From the NCBI GenBank assembly GCA_023333565.1, contig JAJKFH010001094.1, positions 2,542,001-2,606,000 of the forward strand: a stretch of 64,000 nt of DNA. The letters run 5' to 3'. Source of the DNA: Puffinus mauretanicus. Taxonomy: Eukaryota; Chordata; Aves; Procellariiformes; Procellariidae. Below are positions 23,678 to 36,239 of the stretch, piece after piece (position 1 is the stretch's first letter; the number at the start of each line of letters is the position of its first letter). The translations under genes and the position numbers were made by a program. The notes below the pieces were generated by a model. The model was not told where the DNA came from. It ran no database searches and saw only the letters and a program-made list of their open reading frames with translations.

Positions 23678-25539
23678 GATTCCATTTGATTTCAGCTAAT
23701 ACTCAGTTTTGCAATCTGCTCTCAAACTGAAAAATGAAGAGAAATTAAATGACCTACATAGTCATGTTAAACCATACAAACCATACAGTTTAAATGAAAC
23801 TGGTTCAGTTTCCACACAAGTCAGCGTGGAACTGCATCAGCTTCCAAAGGAAGAAAAATCAGTAACTCAGGCTGTTGTTCAAACATTAATGTCAGTAACT
23901 TATCTTTCGACCTGCCATGCTGAAATCTTGTTTTTTCCCATTTAAAGCTCGGAAGAAACTGAAAGTATGTGAAAGAGTATTTGGGCTCAAAAGATACTTA
24001 TTTTAGACATTACTATCTGAAAAATGTCCGTGCTTTTACATCTCCAGACTACGCTGCCAATGCAAAGGGTATTTGCTCCAGAGGAGGTGCTGGGTGTGGG
24101 TGCCCCAGCAGCGGATTTGCAGCTTGACTCCTTTAAGAGCAGCCCCAAAACAGAGCACTTAAGGCAGAAATGAGGGGTATCAGGGTTGTCCCTGGGACAC
24201 AGTGGTGTCCTCCCTTCTCCTGCAAGGAAGGCAGTGATGGGCATTGCAGGGGGCATGGACACATGTGCCCCCCAGCACGGTGGGTTGAGAGCCAGCTGGG
24301 CTCACAGAGCTTACCCCTGGTAAGGAAAGAAGTAGGTCTGCAGGGAGGACTCAGTGTGGGTGTGGGGTCGGGGAACAACGATTTGGGGGACCAGATGAAG
24401 GAAGGAGGCCTTGTAGGATATTTGGAAACTGAAAGGTGTTTTGGTCCCTATTTCTGTCTCTTGGAAAGGAAAGGTCTCCTGAAATTTGGTCCAATGCAGC
24501 TGAGATGCCTTGTAAAGCTACAGAGGGATGAAGGGGGGCTGCTAGGCTGAGGGGCAGGGCAGCTCCTGCTGGCTGTTAGCCACGTGATTTGGGCCACTCT
24601 GTCATGCCAAATCTGTGAGTGTTAACTGCTCTTTGATTTATTTTACTCCCGAGCTTGACAGAAAGCCTGCCTTTGGGAAAGAAAGCCAGCAAAACTGCCA
24701 GACCGTTAACAGCACTGCAGGTCTGTAAGTGTAAAAAGACCAAGGTGCAATGATGTGTCTCACCTGAAACTAATGCTCAGAAATTTACTGCAGGTGGCTT
24801 GCGAGGGCATAAAAGGGCGTCCCCTGCACTCTCTGCTGACCAGCTCCGTCGAGGATTTCTTTTGGTTGTTCTTCCCCCTCCTACTCTCTGGTTTATCCAG
24901 TTGCTTTGCAATCTCTTTGGGCAAGGACCGCCTGTCTCTGTGTGTTTGACCAGCATAACGAGGTACTGATTTTGCTTGGATGTTACAGTGATATGAATAA
25001 CTGGTGTTTTGTTCATCAGCTATAAATTCTGAGAAAACTGGCTATCTCTCTTGCTGTGCTTTTGGACTTTGTCACCAAGAAAGTATCTGATTTCTTCTAT
25101 CACTATGAGTTTGGGCTACACTCAAAAGACCTGACTCTTCTCTTTTTGCCTTTGTCCCTATTTCAGATCCTTAACCCTTAAAAGTGCCTTGCACTTATCC
25201 CTTAGATTTCAGACTCTTTTTCCCTTCTGAATGTTTTCTGTTGTTGTCAAAAGAAGAAATGTGATAATTTGGAAGGTTCACAGAAAGCATGTTTTGTGAT
25301 TATTGTTCTTGTGATCTGTCCAATGTAAACTGCTTTAGAAAAGCTCTGTTCCAGCCACTTTAATTCACTTTTGCAGAATACTGGATTTGCAGTTGGCTAA
25401 AGACAAGGGCTTTTCTTTTAATGGGTACTCTGAGAGGAATGCAGTTTAACCGTTCAGTTTCTGTCCTGGCTTTTAGCTCTGCTTAATGGTGCCCGGGGGA
25501 GCCCTATGTGGTTAACTTAAGGCTAATCTTCCTTTGCCA

Positions 25540-25900
25540 CCTTTTTATTGTTGATCAGGGGCAAATATGCTCCTTCCAGTGCTTTGAGTGTGGTGGCCAG
25601 CGGTACTGTGCTGCTGCTGGGGCAGTTTGAGGGTGCCCTATCTGAGGCCAGGTCCTCATCCCTAATACGATCTAAAATAGCGTCACAGAAATGTGTGACG
25701 TCTGCTGCAGCCGAGGAACAACTCTGCTGCCCACGCAGGCCCGAGAGGGAGATTCCGGCAGAGCCTCTGCACGCGGTCATGTTGCAAAGCCTGCTTAGCG
25801 CCGAACCACCGCCTGGAAGGGCTGGTGGTACCTGGGAGCACAGTCTCAACAGGAGAGCTAAAACCACGAAGCTTGGCTTTCCGTGGGTGGAATGACACCC
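25540..25900. promoter_or_regulatory. CpG-rich islet with a CRE-like inverted repeat
   Basis: About fifteen CpG dinucleotides fall in 350 bases, in clear contrast to the CpG-poor flanks. The islet includes the inverted repeat CGTCACA (25681-25687) / TGTGACG (25694-25700), whose right arm runs into TGACGTC, a CRE-like site. Both strands stay open for about 115 codons here (+ 25548-25895; - 25523-25867), as expected when GC content rises. Neither product resembles a known family. It could be an orphan promoter or enhancer, or an exon of an unannotated transcript. No TATA or initiator could be assigned. Confidence 0.3.
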
Positions 25901-28356
25901 ACTAACACCAGCTGGGAACCCAGCCCGGTTTCATGTTTCTGCTCACTTTGGAGCCCGTTTACTGGGTGTTTACAGGATTGCTGATGCTTGCAAAGGCAAG
26001 GCTAGGTTCCCACAGCTGACTTCCACTGATCCTGGAGAATTGCTGAACAATCTCTGGGGCGTATGCCAACTTGATAGGAAAGAATTACCCTGAATCTCTC
26101 CCTTTTTGTTTGCTCTGTTGCTGTGGCCCCCTGGTAGCAATCATTCCAGGAATTAACTTTTCTAAAATAACAGGACATTTGTTTTCTCTAATCCTCTAAC
26201 TTCTTTAACTCTTGCCAAATCAGAGCAGAGACGGTGGGGAGCTTAACCAAGTCTAGCTCTTCAAACTGATCGCTCCAGTGACTGGATTTCTGCTTTCCAT
26301 CTCCTCTGCAGGGACCATGCTCACTTGGCACTTCCACCATGTGGGAGGAACCAGGCCCGCAGAGGGGCCATTCAAGGTGCTGATGGGAGTGTGCAGCAGG
26401 GCGCTTCCACGTAGACAGACGATGACTGGAGGGCTATAGCTAATAGTTGGGTACCCATCATAGCAGCGCTGACTATTAGGCACTAATGTCCTGTCTTCCA
26501 GTACAGCTTCTTGGGTATCTTCAAAGGATGTAGACTTAACCTTCCAGTGAAAAACAGCCAGAGGCATGTTGTTTAAGACCATGCTTAGTCCCAAATGAAG
26601 TGGAGCCATGAACTGTGGTCTCTCCCACCATCCTTCTCGCTCTGCTGCCATCATTAGAAAAGCATCCATCCTTGTCGGCAGGACACTGTTGGTGTAACAG
26701 TGATGCTATGGTGAAGATATCCCATTTCCCTTATTAAAGAACATGCATTTCTGCTTTGAAGAGAGATCCCTGGAAGATATCTAACAAGATGCAGCCATAT
26801 CATCTAATGGAGTTAAATCATGACACTCCACTTTTCTGCGTTTGGTGTAGGTGACAGAAGTTTTGCCTGAAAAAGCAATGGATTTTGGCAAAAGTTACAG
26901 AGGCAGAAAAAAATTCTGCATGCTAAAATAGAGGATTGGTGTTTTCTGATCTTTCTTTGCAAAAAGCAGAAGAAAGAGTTGTTTGTGGTTTGTTGTTTTT
27001 TTTTTTTTTTTAAGACTTCTTAATGCATGTGGTGTAGTTCCCTTTTCAAGAAGAAAATCAGCTAGTGCTTGAAGAAACTAAATCTGTATTTGTGGATTCT
27101 GGTGACGCAAAGAAATTCCTTAAACCAAAATTTAATTTCTTGTAGAAAAAGCAAGAGTTGTTTTTTAAATGCATTTCTAAACATGATATTTTTCTTCTTT
27201 CTTTTGTTTTTCTTTAGAAAATGGATATTGATTTGGATGATGTGACTTGATGCATTTTTTTTTCTTGTCATATAATGTTATTAAAACATTTTCGTGCATG
27301 TAATTAATCTAGTTCTTCAAGATTAATAGTGGATTCCTACTGACTTGAAAATTCTGGAGCTCAGGTTGACATTTAAGCTCTCTTCATTGATTGTATAATA
27401 ATATATGAATAATTAACCCTCAATTTTTACTTGCACATGTGGATTCCGTATGTCCATTAACTTTAATTCATTCTTTTTCATGGTATGTGATATATTAGGT
27501 ATTCCTTTTATGTAGTATAGGCTTTAATATTTCCATCAGAAAAAAACACTGGTCAAAGTTCTGCTCCTGTTGCACAGATAACTGTGACTCACAGCACTGT
27601 TTGGGACTCAAATATATTTTATGCTAAGCTGTATTTAACTAATGTCTGTTTGCTTCACTGAAGTATTCAGAGTATCTACTCGATTTGTGACCTCTTCTTC
27701 TGCCATTAGTGTCCTTGGTGGGATATTGTTGAGAGCAAGGGTCGCTTTTGTGGAAAAAGTGACCTATGCACTATGATGCTCTGGGCTACAGAAAATAATA
27801 GGAAAGTATGGGGTGTACCTAGACAGTTGATACCTGACCTAACAAAGCTAGAGAGATCAAGACAACTTCTTGTTCGCGTATAGAGATGTGGTACTTTTAC
27901 GACTAAAAAGCCATTAGGTGAAAACTTTGAGTGCCTAAAGTTGCTGGAGTGCTTGAAGGATAAGTTAGGTTCTTGCTGTGAATAAAAACCTCGTCAATGA
28001 CTGAATTAATACATGAATGCTATTTCTCTTCTATTTTAATTAAGTAGCACTTAAGCAACGTACTTGACATTTAGGTCCCGGTTTGTAACAGCATCTGCTG
28101 TTAGCTTTGGGAACCTCAGAAGTTGTGAGTGCCCATCTTGTAGCTTATGGCCTGATTTTTATATATAACTCTAAATAAAAATATATATATAAAAATACAC
28201 GTGTGTCCACATAGAAATATTATATGGATTTGGGGTTTTTTATATATATATCTGTTTCTTAGATATTTATTTCCATATCTCTAAATATCAGCCTTGCCCT
28301 AACTGGCCATCCAGAATTATCAGTCAGCCTTAGGAAAGGTGGAGCTGGATCTGTGG

Positions 28357-28920
28357 CCCCGTCGCTCACTGCCCGTGTGCGCTGGAAACCCCCCTGTAAG
28401 CAGGCCCCAGGGTTGCTTGTTCTGTCTCCATTTATGCCAGGTATGTAAGCATAAGCCTCACGTTAAGCATGTTTAAGAGATCTTGTTGATTACAACGGGA
28501 GTACTCCTACAGCTTATAGCTGTGCAAATGTTTACATACCTGGCTCGGTCTGGGCCTATATAAAGATCTGTCTCCTTTTCTCTGCGAAGCCTTTTCTGTC
28601 TGCTGCTTTGAAACTTCCCATGCTTCACGCTTCCCCCTAGCCGGCGGGAGGCTGCCCAGGTCCTTACTAGGAGAAGTCCTAGCGTCAGAGGTCTGGAGAC
28701 AGCAGCTCGCTGGGGATTTAAAGACCGGCTAAAACAACACGCCATACCTCTCAGCAAACGAGCGCACGCTGGTAGGGAGGGTCACGTTACTGGAGCGGTT
28801 TTCACCAGGGTAAAGTCTGTCAGGGTTTTCCGAGCTTGTTCTGTGGGTTTGTTCTTTGTCTCTCGTTTCCCGGCTGTCCCAGAGAACGGCCTCGCATCGG
28901 TACTTAAAGACAATGACTAT
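28357..28920 (+). promoter_or_regulatory. CpG-rich islet with a TATA box: candidate orphan promoter
   Basis: The segment is locally GC- and CpG-rich (roughly 17 CpG between 28620 and 28920), bounded by TA-rich runs at about 28157-28250 and 29053-29095. A good TATA motif, TATATAAA at 28557-28564, follows a GC-rich stretch (CTCGGTCTGGGCC). If it is used, transcription would run rightwards from about 28590. No downstream coding exon was recognised, so any product would probably be noncoding. Minus-strand frames of 92-94 codons overlap it but show no domain. Methylation-resistant CpG content suggests germline activity, but this is inference. Confidence 0.35.
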
Positions 28921-31315
28921 TATCCTCCATACTTTACAAAGAAGAAATAAACTTTGTCTGCGTGCATCATTGCAGTTCACAGAGAAGGTTGGATGTTGGG
29001 GCTGCACGTCTAAACATCCCTACTCCCCATGTACGTGCATGTGTGTGAATACGAATATATAAATATATATATATAAAAAAAAAAATATGTATGTATGCAA
29101 AGATATCATCTTTTAAAATAGATTTTCCTTCCAGAAGCTAAAATAACAGGAAGACCATGGAAAGGAATAACTTGTTGGTTGTTCCAGGCGGTGAATGCAT
29201 TTACGTTAGTGAAAAATAAGCCTGGCCTTCGGTCAATCATTCCTTCACTTGCTCTGTTTGCTTGACGATTACATTGTTGCTCTGTAGAAGAAAAAATAAC
29301 CTACGAAAAGAGTCTTTTCCGGACTCAAAAGATTTATGCTCTGCTTTGTTGATGTTTTGTGCTAGCACTTATGTCAGTCCTGCTCTTAAACTGAGTGTGG
29401 TAATGGTACTTTAATACATTTTAAAACGAATTTTGCTAGCTCAGATTTTTTTTGTAAGAAGTACGTATGTAATAGTTGTACAGGTTTAAAAAAAATCTTG
29501 CTGTTTATGTGCTGTAACAGAATATACAGTCAATGCGTACTTTCTATCAAGCGAATTCGGTGTGCGACAGACTTTTATGGAACCGAGGCTAATTTTAATG
29601 ACTGTGATATTGCTCATGTCTACGATGAAGGCCCTGATTCTGCTAAGCAGTTGAACATACGCTCACTTTCACCGAATGGCTCTTCAGTACTTGTCAGAGT
29701 GCTGAAATGCTAGACCTTGCACTCAATTATTTTATGTCTCAGAATTAATGGCATGTGGAAGTGGCAGGCGTATCCATATTTCCAGAGTGCCCCTTGAAAT
29801 ACAATGTTGAGAATACATCTATCCTGGAAATGCCAGTCATTGTGGCCTGCAAGTTGTGGTGTGATGGAAGGATGGTCCTGAGGGAGCTGCCAGGTCAGAG
29901 CACACAACCACGGTGGGTAATCAGGCCTCCCAGAGTGCCGTGGTTACTGTTAAAATGTTTACGGCTTTACCTTGTGCTTAATTAATGTTCATGTGGTGTT
30001 TGTGGTATTCTGCAAACCCACAGAGCACTACTGAGGTTCAGTAGCACTGGGTTTGCTTAAAGGATTTGTATCGCTGCAGCTATGTCAGCCATCCTGATGG
30101 ACTCTTTTCCCATTCTACTGTATGCAGTAGCTAGTTTGTGCTGGGAATTTATCTGTGTCTCGTCTCATCTTACTATATTTGGAAAATTACTTTGGGTTCA
30201 TGGTTAAAGGAATATACATAGGTATTCCTTTAGAGCAATTCTTATACTTGCAATGGGAAATGGGCACCCTGGGTGTAGTGGTAGGAGATTGCTGTGGAGG
30301 AGCTACCTTTGAAGTGTTACAAACGCTTCTAGCAAACCAGGGCAAGCCAACTTCACTGGGAGCTTTGAATAATGCTAGTGCTTGGAATAAGCATGTGGAT
30401 AGGGCTGACGGAGAACTGCAAGTCAAGGGGAACATTGCATCAGTGAACCTGCAGTGACAGCTTCAATCTGTCTCAAGGGATGACACCAAACCTGTTGGTA
30501 GACAGCTGCAGCAGGATGTGACAGGTCTGAGTTAAAAAAAATAACAACATTGCAGCTGTGCTGCAGGTATCCTATATGACCTTAAGCAAGCTTCTTAGTC
30601 ATTCCATGACTTGGGTCTGTATTGCTAAAAGCAAGAAAAATAATATCTCCTGTATCTCTTCTGTTTATATGGTGAGTGATTCGGGATGGAACACTCTCAC
30701 TGTACCACCGCGCAGCACATAACACACGGGAGTCTTAAGCAACTAATATAAATAAGAGATGTTCTTCTTCCAGCTCAAGGGATAACAAAACCTTTAGAAA
30801 TCTAGCTTGTTTAAATGAAGCTAAACAGATTGGATTTGGTATGATAACTATTGGTGTGGCAACTATCTGTCACTACTACTGCTCAAGCAGAGTCTTTTAT
30901 CTGTGTTGAAATACATGAACATAAAGGGTTATGTGGAGTATTGTACAAAGCCTTAGACAACAGCAGCCATACCCATTGCCAGTCTGTTCAGCCTCTTGCC
31001 CCTTGCGTCTGCTATGGGACAACACGCACCAGGGAACTGAGCCCACGTAGAGTAAATCAGACATCCCAGGAATCCCTGGCACCTCCTTTCCCTTCCCTTC
31101 CCGCCTCTGGCTTGCTCCCTGTTAACATTTCTTTCTATTGAGAAAAGGAACAACAATATTATTTTATAAACTGTTATCAGACATGTACACTTACTTTAAA
31201 GCCATGGTTGATTTTTTTACTGAGCCTGTATTTATCATCTAAGCGCATTTTGTTTCTTTATCAGAATGTCATTTAAAAACAAAAAATGTTATCATAAACT
31301 TTCTATACAAAAACT

Positions 31316-32170
31316 AATCATAGAATCATAGAATGGTTTGGGTTGGAAGGGACCTTTAAAGGTCATCTAGTCCAACCCCCTGCCATGGGCAGGGATATCT
31401 TCAACTAGATCAGGTTGCTCAAAGCCCCGTCCAACCTGACCTTTGATGTTTCCAGGGATGGGGCATCTACCACCTCTCTGGGTGACTTGTTCCAGGGTTT
31501 CATCACCCTCATCGTAAAAAATTTCTTTCTTATATCTAGTCTGAATCTACCCTTCTTCAGTTTAAAACCATTCCCCCTTGTTCTATCGCTACAGACCCTG
31601 CTAAAAAGTCTGTCCCCAAGTATTGGCAGGCTGCAATAAGTTCTCCCCGGAGCCTTCTCTTCTCCAGGCTAAACAACCCCAACTCTCTCAGCTTTTCTTC
31701 ATGGGAGAGGTGTTCCATCCTTCTGATTATCTTCGTGGCCCTCCTCTGGACCCGCTCCAATGGGTCCATTTGTTTCCTGTACTGAGGGCTCCAGAGCTGG
31801 ACGCAGTACTCCAGGTGGGGTCTCACCAGAGCAGAGTAGAGAGGCAGAATCACCTCCCTCGACCTGCTGGCCACGCTTCTTTTGATGCAGCCCAGGATGC
31901 GGTTGGCTTTCTGGGCTGCGAGCCAGCTCATGTCCAGCTTTAAATCCACCAGTACCCCCAAGTCCTTCTCGGCAGGGCTGCCCTCGATCCCTTCATCCCC
32001 AGCCTGTACTAATAGCAGGGGTTGCCCCGACCCAGGTGCAGGACCCCGCACTTGGCCTTGTTGAACCTCATGAGGTTCACATGGGCCCACTTCTCGAGCT
32101 TGTCCAGGTCCCTCTGAATGGCATCCTGTCCCTCAAGCGTGTCAACTGCACCACTCAGCCTGGTGTCATC
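31316..32170 (-). mobile_element. Young 5'-truncated CR1 LINE
   Basis: The left edge carries the CR1 3' tail in antisense (AATCATAGAATCATAGAATGG), followed by the conserved GGTTGGAAGGGACCTTTAAA 3'-UTR block. Antisense CR1 ORF2 sequence continues to about 32170, where homology stops after TGGTGTCATC. The element is therefore minus-strand, 5'-truncated and about 855 bp, with no clear target duplication (usual for CR1). It is of the same general subfamily as the copy at 63.8 kb, with roughly one difference per ten bases in the shared 3' region. Confidence 0.95.
31405..32090 (-). pseudogene. CR1 ORF2 reverse-transcriptase C-terminal remnant
   Basis: The minus strand encodes the end of the CR1 ORF2 protein. 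Recognisable pieces include [50 protein letters not shown] and a [24 protein letters not shown] segment, all hallmarks of the region after the CR1 reverse transcriptase fingers. The copy is dead. It has an in-frame stop and a one-base loss near 32000-32010, and a deletion of about 22 bases near 31622 that shifts the frame. After that break, the last roughly 70 codons continue in another frame to a TAG at 31405-31407. The endonuclease and catalytic FADD-type core are absent because of the 5' truncation. Confidence 0.9.
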
Positions 32171-34013
32171 ACCTCAAAGGAGAAGTTTTACCCAACAGGT
32201 GGCCATAATTTAAAGTAGCCATAATACAATGTAGCTAATATCTGGGGCCTGGATTCAGATTCTGCTCATCTCAGTGGAGATGATACCCATAAGCTGAGGG
32301 CTAGATGATGCAGCTGAAAACATCTCTAACCTTCTGGGAGGTTTGACTCTTGTCAGTGGTGCTTAACCAATTATAACCCTGGTAATGCAAAAACTCCATG
32401 CCCTGTGGCAGTGATCTGTCCCATGGATATCTTTTCAAGAGGAGATCATGATTTGGTAGAGGAGCAAGAAGTCTGGAAAGCAGTTTGGTGATCCACATTA
32501 AGATACAGTGGAACAAGTCCCAGAGATCAGATTAGCTCAGAATCTGAACCTTCTTCAGCAAGCACATTAAAATACTTCAGTAGCATTTTTCCCTCTTAAC
32601 AAAATTTTTATGAAACTTGGATGAGTAGCAGTAGCAACTGTTGGTTTAGAATCAGGGCTTGTTGGTTTTTGGGTTTTGAGGGGGAGGAGGGTTTCCCCCA
32701 AGATGGGAAGCAAGAGCTGAAGAAACCCATGGATCCCATGGAGGCTTTTTACTTTCACAATCTAATCAAGGAAGGGTGAGGCATATACTCAGACACGTGA
32801 CAATATAGGACCCTAAAATTGATGGCTAATCTTTTCTTTTTACTGACCCCAGGAAGATATAAAAGCAAGTAACTATTTCTCCCAGATGGAAATTTACACT
32901 TCAAGCCATGTTGCAAGTTTCTTTTCCATAAGGTTTCAATTTCAGGAATAAAGACTCTGCAAGAGATTCTCAGACTTTATTTATGTGTTTAAGAAGGATG
33001 AATGAAGAAAAAGATATCAATGTATAAATTTTAAATTCTTGCATCTCACAGCTTTAATCCTTTGTCATGATTTTGTGGAAACGGCTCATGACGGCATGTT
33101 GAGTTTCCCAATTTTTATGAATATTTATTCAAAGGTTCTTTGGAAGGGAACTGAGCATTCAGATCTGAAGGTGTCTTTGAAATATCCGTTCCTCGAGTGT
33201 TTCTAGAATGTTTCAACTCTCGCTGTAGATGACTGCCAAGTATTTACATCGTGTTAAAGAGTACCTTCAAAGAAACTTCAGCTGCTGCTGGGACAATATA
33301 AAGAGACATTGACGTGACTACACTAACATTTCCCCAAATTTACCAAAAGCCAAAGAAAACCCAAACCCTGAAACAACACCCATACCAACCCTCCAAAAAG
33401 CTATACGGAGCTTTAAATGAAAAGGAGAGTCTGTAAGTTTGATATGCTGACTGTTCCTGGGAGAAGTTCTTATAGTGAAGATCATTTCTGGTTCAAGAGT
33501 ATGAGTTCTGTTTTCATCCAAATCTGGGATTTTACCCTTTTTATTTTACTGAAAAGTAAGAGTGGAAGCCCACCACACTAAATATTCTCAGAAATAGTAA
33601 GGAAGTTGAGTTATTTGACCTGAAAGGACCCAAATTGGATTTTTTTTTTTTTCAAGAAAGGTATCCTCTTTTATCAATTCAAACCTATTGTGTCATTGAA
33701 TTTAATTGTAAGGTTTGTGTTCACTATATTTGAAAAAATACACGTAGATGGACAGTTGTATGTAATCACTAAGAGCATATAAAATGTGCCAAACAGTAGT
33801 ATTTTAGTGTTCATATTATAGTTATGACATGGGGAAGACGGCTGCTACCCTCAGCATCCAACCTGTGTGCAACTGTTCTGCGTGCTGTAAGTGAGTGTTG
33901 TTAAGAGAGTCACCAGCCTCATCTTTTCACTGATAATTTGTTGCTGTAGTTCTGTTAGTCGCTGGTCTTGTGGATGCTGTGTTCATGTGTATCAGTGGGA
34001 CTTGAGCAACCTT
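32171..34013. other. Intergenic DNA without recognised features
   Basis: About 1.8 kb of unique-looking sequence between the CR1 copy and the 34-kb repeat. It holds a T13 run near 33640 and open frames of no more than 71 codons, and nothing else I can name. Confidence 0.6.
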
Positions 34014-34150
34014 CCAGTGCTGTGGAAATGTGAAGTTCCTGATAATGTAGCACTGCATGTATCATCCTACTTGAACGCATGGGTGAATCTAGGACTTGAA
34101 CTTCAAGATGAACTCTATCCGTCATATATTGCTGGTGACTTGGTGATGCA
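34014..34150. repeat. Unclassified dispersed repeat, copy A
   Basis: The core at about 34086-34147 (starting AATCTAGGACTTGAACTTCA and ending GCTGGTGACTTGGT) aligns with copy B at about 36160-36222 at roughly 75% identity with one indel. Weaker similarity starts at the shared CAGTGCTG. Both copies are in the same orientation, about 2.07 kb apart. I do not recognise it as CR1, LTR or SINE. Confidence 0.55.
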
Positions 34151-36089
34151 ACGGCGAACTCTTTGGATTCTTGTGTAATGGTTTCATGTGTTTTTTTCTT
34201 TTAAGAATGAAAAATTAGAAAGTTATATGTTTACACAACTCAGTGATACATAGGTAAAACTTTAAGGGAATGTTGTAATTCAAAGTTAGATTTACACTCC
34301 AAAGAAGTCCAAGCATGCTAAGGTAAGAAAGACACAACCAAGGCCCAAATGATGCTTTTAGTCCTACCTTATCCTGATATATTAATCTCTGTGTCTTTAT
34401 AGTATCTATAAATATCTGTTCTGCAGGTCACTGACTGTGCTTTTGGTATTGCAAATTTGGGAATGCGTGCAAGTGAGTGGAAATCCATGTTTCTGAGCCA
34501 TTAAAATGTGAGACTGCTTTCTAAATATTAAGGAGGAAAAGATGTGTTACACTTTGAGGAAGTGACCTCTATATGTGAGTGAGGTTGGTGGGATGCTTGT
34601 ACAGGAAATTCAATGGGAAGGCAAGAAAGGATTTTTAACCTGTAAGCCCAGTCTAGCTCCAGCTGGTGGTATGGTGTCACTTTTTTTAGGATAATGTGAG
34701 GATTGCACCATTCATGAAAGGGAGGGTGCTTCAGAAGGACTTATAGCTCCTTCTCTTAAATCTGTGCCTGGTGAAAGGCAAGGATAATGGGGGCTGGGCT
34801 GTGCCTATGTCTATGTGCATCTAAGGAAAACTTGGAGCATGTATGGCTGCAGAAGCTGCAATGCATAAACTGCTCTCAGGGTAGGTGCCAAGGCAATGTA
34901 CGCGAGTTGAAATGGAGAAAAGAAAAAAATGGACCACAGAGTAGGTAGATTGCATCAAGTAATGCTGATAGCTATTAACTTACAGTGCCTCACTATCACT
35001 TCTTGTTATGTTATGTTGTCTGCTGTTAGCTGTTTACCTCGTCTATCTTCTTAGAGCCATAGACTGTAAAATGGATAGGTAGCAGCTGTCCTGATAGCAC
35101 CTTGTTACCTAATGCATACCATGGTGAGCTCCTTAAAGAGCATCCTTAGTCGCCACCATAGGGAAAACAACAGTAAGAAGAAACATCTAGAGGATGCTAT
35201 TAATACATTTGTATTCTTAACACGTGTTCTGTAAAACAAGTTAGTGGCTGAGGATGCTTGAAGAAATATTTATTCAGGCTAAATGCTCATCACATGCTTA
35301 AGAGCTGTAGCGTGTGGGCAGCTACACTTACTTTGGCACTGAGAGATTGCCTGCCTGGGCACTGTCTTCAGGATGGCTTCTGGGGAGGGTAAAAATAAAA
35401 CTGAGAGCAAGACTAAGCACTGCAGGGTCTTGAGGAGCAATGGGGGTGTGGGGAGGAGAGAGGGGTGCGCCCATCGGTGGCACTCAGGTTTATCCTGCTG
35501 CCGTAGCACTGCTGTATGTCTGTGCGTGTCGCCCGCTGCTGCCACTGCTCCGCTCCTATTGCATGGCTGTCACAGCCAGTTAGAGCAACACAAACAGCAT
35601 GCTGCCTACTGCTGTGCGATTTTTATTTTGTTTGACTGATTTTTATTTTGGCACACAGCAGCTGAGAGCAGAAGAGAGCGACTGTAGCTCGGCTGTGGTT
35701 TGAAGAGAAGCACGCTGGAAGGCTGGGCAGCACTAGCGCAGCCTTTGAAATGTCGGTGTGACAGCAAAAGGTTGATTAGCCTCCAGCACAGAGCGGGGGC
35801 AGCAGTAGTAGGAGAAGACAGTAAGCCGAACTAGTTCCTGTCTAAATCTGTGGATGTGGACGGATGAATTGGGGCTAATATCTGGAGGCAACTCAGCATT
35901 TCTCTGGTTTCAAAACAAAAGCAGATGCCTGGACATAGAGCCGCTTCCAGTTAGGGCTGGGAGGGGAAAAAAGATGAACCTTGGTGGAGCCTCTCACTTT
36001 CTAGTCTCTTAATGGTCAGCATTCGCCTTAAAAATGAGACATGTTGCACACATGCAAGTGAGAGTCCCTCTCTGACCTGTTAGTAAATT

Positions 36090-36231
36090 GCAGTGCTGAG
36101 GATTGAAAGACCCTCTTAACTTCATGCTTAACTAACTGTGCTACTTCTATGTGTGGCTAAGTCTCGGACTAAAACTTCAAGGTTAACTCTGTCCATCCTG
36201 TTCTAGCTGGTGACATGGTCACGATGGGACA
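36090..36231. repeat. Unclassified dispersed repeat, copy B
   Basis: Partner of copy A. Shared blocks include ACTTCAAG, AACTCT, TCC and GCTGGTGAC, with substitutions scattered between them. It lies directly before the old sense-strand CR1 piece, so it may be part of a longer old element. Confidence 0.55.
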
Positions 36232-36239
36232 GCAGTGAA

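Larger units (their letters stand above)
22606..31315. other. Intergenic DNA with two CpG-rich islets
   Basis: I found no coding exon or recognisable transposon. Contents worth naming are an A24 run (23654-23677), CpG-rich islets at 25.55-25.90 and 28.36-28.92 kb, TA-rich runs at about 28157-28250 and 29053-29095, and chance frames up to 138 codons. The rest looks unique and AT-rich. Confidence 0.6.

Noticed and set aside
23500..23680. A24 tail considered as the end of a processed pseudogene or SINE
   Set aside because: No recognisable gene or tRNA-derived sequence upstream and no target duplication found.
26253..26669. 138-codon minus frame
   Set aside because: No domain or conserved motif was recognised, and there is no splice or promoter context.
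31623..32218. Plus-strand frames of 106 and 60 codons
   Set aside because: They are antisense shadows of the CR1 ORF2 remnant.
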